Positions 60,984 to 64,000 of a stretch of 64,000 nucleotides of DNA are shown here, piece after piece. The first letter of the stretch is position 1. The number at the start of each line of letters is the position of its first letter. The notes beneath the pieces were generated by a model. It saw only the letters and a program-made list of their open reading frames with translations, was not told the origin of the DNA and ran no database searches. The translations under genes were made by a program, and so were the position numbers. This stretch comes from Viridothelium virens (lineage: Eukaryota > Ascomycota > Dothideomycetes > Trypetheliales > Trypetheliaceae): NCBI GenBank assembly GCA_010094025.1, contig ML991791.1, positions 334,977-398,976 of the forward strand, in the 5' to 3' direction.

Positions 60984-63317
60984 TCAATCATCAAATCCGC
61001 TGAAGTCAGTCTCCATCAATTCTTCATCGAAATCCTGCCCTTCCTCCTCTTCCTGCCTTCGCTTGCTTCCTTCCACCGCGCCTCTCCGGTTATTCTCCAT
61101 CCTCCTATCAAACCCACTTTTCGTCGAGATTCTCATCTTAGCCCTCCCCTTCTGTCCCCTCTCATCACCCAGCCCCTCTCTCCTCGCCTCCATGCCCCTC
61201 CTCTTCAACCTCTTCCTCTCATTCTTACTCACCGATGGCAACGCTTTCATCAACCACTCCGGGACCCCATCATCCTTACCCTCCTCCCCACCCTCCCCCT
61301 TCATCCTCTCACTCGCCTTAATCACGTTCGCCACCCCCTTCACAACCCCAATATCCTCCTTCGTATACAACGTCACCGCAACCCCGCCTTCCCTCCCCGC
61401 CCTCCCTGTCCTGCCCACCCGATGCACATACGCCGCACTACTATTCGGGACATCATAATTCACGACGGCGTTGACGCCGCGAAAGTCCATTCCCCTGGCG
61501 AGCAGATCCGTCGTGATCAGGATCCAGACCTCGCCTTTCCGGAAGCGAGTCAGGATGGCGGCGCGCGCCTTCGGAGGGAGTGAGGCATGCAGGCAGGCGA
61601 TGCGGGTGGAGCCGCCCGCTGAGACGGGGATGTCGTAGAGGAGCTCGGTGTAGAGGGATTGGGCGCGGGGGATGGTTTGGGTGAAGATCAGGAGCGGGGG
61701 AGTGAGGACGGGGAGGGTAGTGTTGAGGGAGGAGGAGTCCGAGCGGGTGCGCAGAGATGTGCTGGTTGGGGCGGTGGGGTGGATCATTTGGCGGAGGGCG
61801 AGAAGTTTGCCTTGTTCGGTGGCGGCGTAGATGAGGCGTTGCGAGATGGTTGGAAGAGCAATGTCCTTCAAGCCAACGACTAGGCGGATGAGAGGTCGGG
61901 GGACAGCTTGTGAGGGGTCACTGAGAGACTTTGTTCTCTCCTCGATTGTGGCTTGAGCCAGTTGCTCGATGTTTGAACCCATTGTCGCGGACCAGAGGCT
62001 TACTTGAAGGGCTGAAGCTGTGCAAGCATGCCAGATGGCTAGAGTTTGTTCTCGAAATAAGGGATCCAGCAGCACATCTGCTTCATCCAGCACCAGATAC
62101 TGAACGTTCTCTAATGATCCAGCTATTCCACTGTTTGATTGCAAAGAATTCAATAACGTCAAAGGCGTTGAGACGATGATTTCAGGTTGAACAGTAAATT
62201 TTTCCCACTCCACATCTCCCGACAAGAAATTCTTTGAAGCGTCTTCATCCGATTCGTCGTCCTCATAAATACCTCCATGATTGCCATTTAAAAGTTCGGG
62301 TGATGTGTCGGTGCTGCTTTGAAAAGGCCAAATCCTCATGCCTTTGCGCATTAGCGTCAGTCGCAATTTTCCAGGAGGAAGTACCACACGCCCTTCAGTC
62401 ACTATCTGTAAGGCTAGCTCTCTGGTAGGTACAACAATGACTGCTTGAGGCCAGTGCATATATTCAGATATCCGAAACTTTGGTCTCCAACCCTGGCAAG
62501 GCCGTTGACTGTGTAGTGCGTGAATGAGAGGGATGAGAAAGGCCAATGTCTTGCCACTCCCTGTTGGAGCAACGGTCAGGAGGTTCGGTCGCGATGATTC
62601 AGAAGATTCTACAGCCGTGGACGAGCCGGACTCTCCGGAGGATTTATAGTTAGGCGGACCACAGAGCAAAGGTAGGCTTCCAAGTTGGACTTCTGTCGGC
62701 ACTGTGAAGCCCTGCGACTCGATGCTCTCTACTACTTTCCTTGACATACCGTACGTGGTAGCAAGCTGGCTGAAAGCTGTAAGAGGCTGAGGATATATCT
62801 GAAGACGGGCTTTCTCTTTTGACAATCCTTTTCGTTTCGTGTATGCTTTCCCCGTCTTACTTGGCCGGGATCCTTCACTGGCTTTTGATTCTACATCCTT
62901 CGTTTTCTGTTTCGTATGTCCTTCGTCCAGAACAACAATTCTGAGCCTATTTGCCTTGAGAACTTTTACACGGTCTTCCTTCATCATAACTTCGGAGCTC
63001 CCCATCGGTTTCGTGACATCGTTCGTTGTCTCCGGCTTTTCCACTTGGTCCGTACCATCATGACGCTCGTCATTTTCCTGCTTGCTAGAGAAGAAGTCGA
63101 GCTCTCTGGGTATTTCGTTGTTATTCCGCCCATAACCTTGAGTCCGTTTGCGCTTCTTTGAGTCTCTGTCGGCAATACTGGATTCAGAGAGTTGTTCCCT
63201 TGCAAATAGTCGTGGATTTTGAGATTGACCGCTAGAGGGTAATAATTTGTCGCAATTAGCTTTCTTGTTGCCTTTGGAAAGAGTTGTTGATCGTGTCAAT
63301 AGTTTTAGGGGGTCCAT
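60984..63317 (-). CDS. ROK1: DEAD-box RNA helicase Rok1 (DDX52 type)
   Basis: A single-exon gene of 777 residues from the ATG at 63317 (MDPLKLLTRST). The frame runs 46 codons further upstream, but that part is not family-like. Rok1 is a nucleolar ATP-dependent helicase for 18S rRNA and early 40S assembly. The helicase core is complete: Q motif GFTVPTEVQLGSLPLL, motif I APTGSGKT, Ia VVPTRELALQI, motif II LVLDEADVLLD, motif III SAT, IV region LLIFTQTIPRAQSLY, V ARGMDFRGVNAVVNYD and VI HRVGRTGRAGREG. The ARGMDFRGVN/NYD combination is typical of Rok1. A long charged N-terminal extension and a basic C-terminal tail (NERKRLKRRG) flank the core. An insertion between Ia and II (acidic, DDESDEDASKN) is present. 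Confidence 0.93.
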   Translation of the reverse strand: MDPLKLLTRSTTLSKGNKKANCDKLLPSSGQSQNPRLFAREQLSESSIADRDSKKRKRTQGYGRNNNEIPRELDFFSSKQENDERHDGTDQVEKPETTNDVTKPMGSSEVMMKEDRVKVLKANRLRIVVLDEGHTKQKTKDVESKASEGSRPSKTGKAYTKRKGLSKEKARLQIYPQPLTAFSQLATTYGMSRKVVESIESQGFTVPTEVQLGSLPLLCGPPNYKSSGESGSSTAVESSESSRPNLLTVAPTGSGKTLAFLIPLIHALHSQRPCQGWRPKFRISEYMHWPQAVIVVPTRELALQIVTEGRVVLPPGKLRLTLMRKGMRIWPFQSSTDTSPELLNGNHGGIYEDDESDEDASKNFLSGDVEWEKFTVQPEIIVSTPLTLLNSLQSNSGIAGSLENVQYLVLDEADVLLDPLFREQTLAIWHACTASALQVSLWSATMGSNIEQLAQATIEERTKSLSDPSQAVPRPLIRLVVGLKDIALPTISQRLIYAATEQGKLLALRQMIHPTAPTSTSLRTRSDSSSLNTTLPVLTPPLLIFTQTIPRAQSLYTELLYDIPVSAGGSTRIACLHASLPPKARAAILTRFRKGEVWILITTDLLARGMDFRGVNAVVNYDVPNSSAAYVHRVGRTGRAGREGGVAVTLYTKEDIGVVKGVANVIKASERMKGEGGEEGKDDGVPEWLMKALPSVSKNERKRLKRRGMEARREGLGDERGQKGRAKMRISTKSGFDRRMENNRRGAVEGSKRRQEEEEGQDFDEELMETDFSGFDD

Positions 63318-64000
63318 GCAGGCTTTGAGCACCTTTTCAGTAATGCTACAAAGTACGAAGCAAAGTTCGGCTGCTGGGATCAAAAATGTGGAGTGATGCG
63401 GTTCACGAAACACCCTCGAACCTCCGACCTCCGACCTCCGACGAGAGCTCCGCAAAATCCCTACAACAATTTATCTCAGTAAACTCAGACGGTTCGGATG
63501 AGACGACAGGGGCCCTACAGGGGCCCCTGTCTAGCCAAATATAATATCCTTTTTAGGCTAGTAGCCCTTTATCCTCTCATCCGACCGTCTGAGCTACACT
63601 TGTCGCGACTTTAGTGTGGGTCAAAAATTAGGATATAGAGATTTTGAACTCTTTTAGTTATAAATAACCTTACAAAGTTACTAAGTATCTAAATGCAGAA
63701 ACCTGCTTATTTTAGGGTATGCGCTTTAACTTAATACCAATTTTAGATGCTAATTTAATCATAAATACTTCAAAATTCAATGCCTCTGTAAGGACTTTGA
63801 CGCGATCGGTCGAAAATTAGCCTCCTCTCTACCTTACCCCCCCCTCCAACCCCCCTTCCCCCCCCCACTACCACCTTACCTAGCTACCTGCCTACCTAGC
63901 TACCTAGCTACCTACCTGCTCACACCCACCTAGGCAGAGGTGCGAGACCTACGCAGACACTCACACAGCAACCTACGCAGCGATCTACGCAGCGACCTAC
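63318..64000. other. ROK1 promoter, then AT-rich and low-complexity end
   Basis: The first part is the ROK1 5' flank with three tandem CCTCCGAC units (about 63419-63442). An inverted-repeat element lies at 63484-63593. From 63600 to 63800 the DNA is AT-rich without ORFs, possibly mutated transposon-derived sequence. From 63830 it changes to C-runs and then ACCTAG/CCTAC/ACGCAGCGA short repeats to the edge. Confidence 0.5.
63484..63593. mobile_element. Small inverted-repeat element (MITE-like)
   Basis: The left arm CTCAGACGGTTCGGATGAGA (63484-63503) pairs with the right arm TCTCATCCGACCGTCTGAG (63575-63593) with one inserted base. Inside, GACAGGGGCCC pairs with GGGGCCCCTGTC, and CTAGCC pairs with GGCTAG. 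The whole 110-nt unit can fold into nested hairpins and has no ORF. This fits a MITE or a similar short non-coding repeat. I see no convincing target-site duplication. Confidence 0.55.

Overview
The window is nuclear DNA of a filamentous ascomycete (Pezizomycotina). The genes carry short spliceosomal introns, about 46-137 nt, mostly GT-AG with CTNAC-like branch sites. The gene content (cytochrome P450s, a 14-TM drug/metabolite transporter, a fungal Rpb1 with a degenerate tail, Tma23, Thg1, Rok1, Swd1, Not1) is typical of that group. I cannot name the genus or class from sequence alone. All exon structures were rebuilt by hand from reading frames, splice sites and family motifs; nearly every multi-exon model closes in frame.

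Region 1 (1-13.4 kb) looks like an accessory, secondary-metabolism-type locus: a P450 cut by the left edge, an alpha/beta hydrolase, a SAM-dependent methyltransferase, a second P450, a 14-TM MFS exporter divergent from it, and a MetE-like zinc methyltransferase barrel. No PKS, NRPS or terpene synthase is visible here, so any backbone gene would lie to the left.

Region 2 (13.4-50.6 kb) is mostly conserved core genes: an OSCA/CSC1-type (DUF221) channel, an RBR ubiquitin ligase, a small secreted protein, a Cdc15/Imp2/Hof1-type F-BAR-SH3 protein divergent from the CCR4-NOT scaffold NOT1, the G-patch nucleolar protein TMA23, a small Cys-containing ORF, THG1, and RPB1 divergent from the COMPASS subunit SWD1.

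Region 3 (51.4-57.6 kb) is the most unusual. It holds two tandem paralogues, each joining an N-terminal HMG-box-like segment, repeated Cys6 modules of strict spacing resembling Zn(II)2Cys6 binuclear clusters, and a C-terminal protein kinase domain with catalytic residues intact. I do not recognise this architecture; it is the best candidate for an undescribed system.

Region 4 (57.6-64 kb) holds an EMP70/TM9SF protein ending in the KXD sorting motif, the DEAD-box helicase ROK1, and, at the right edge, a small inverted-repeat element followed by AT-rich and ACCTAG/CCTAC low-complexity DNA.
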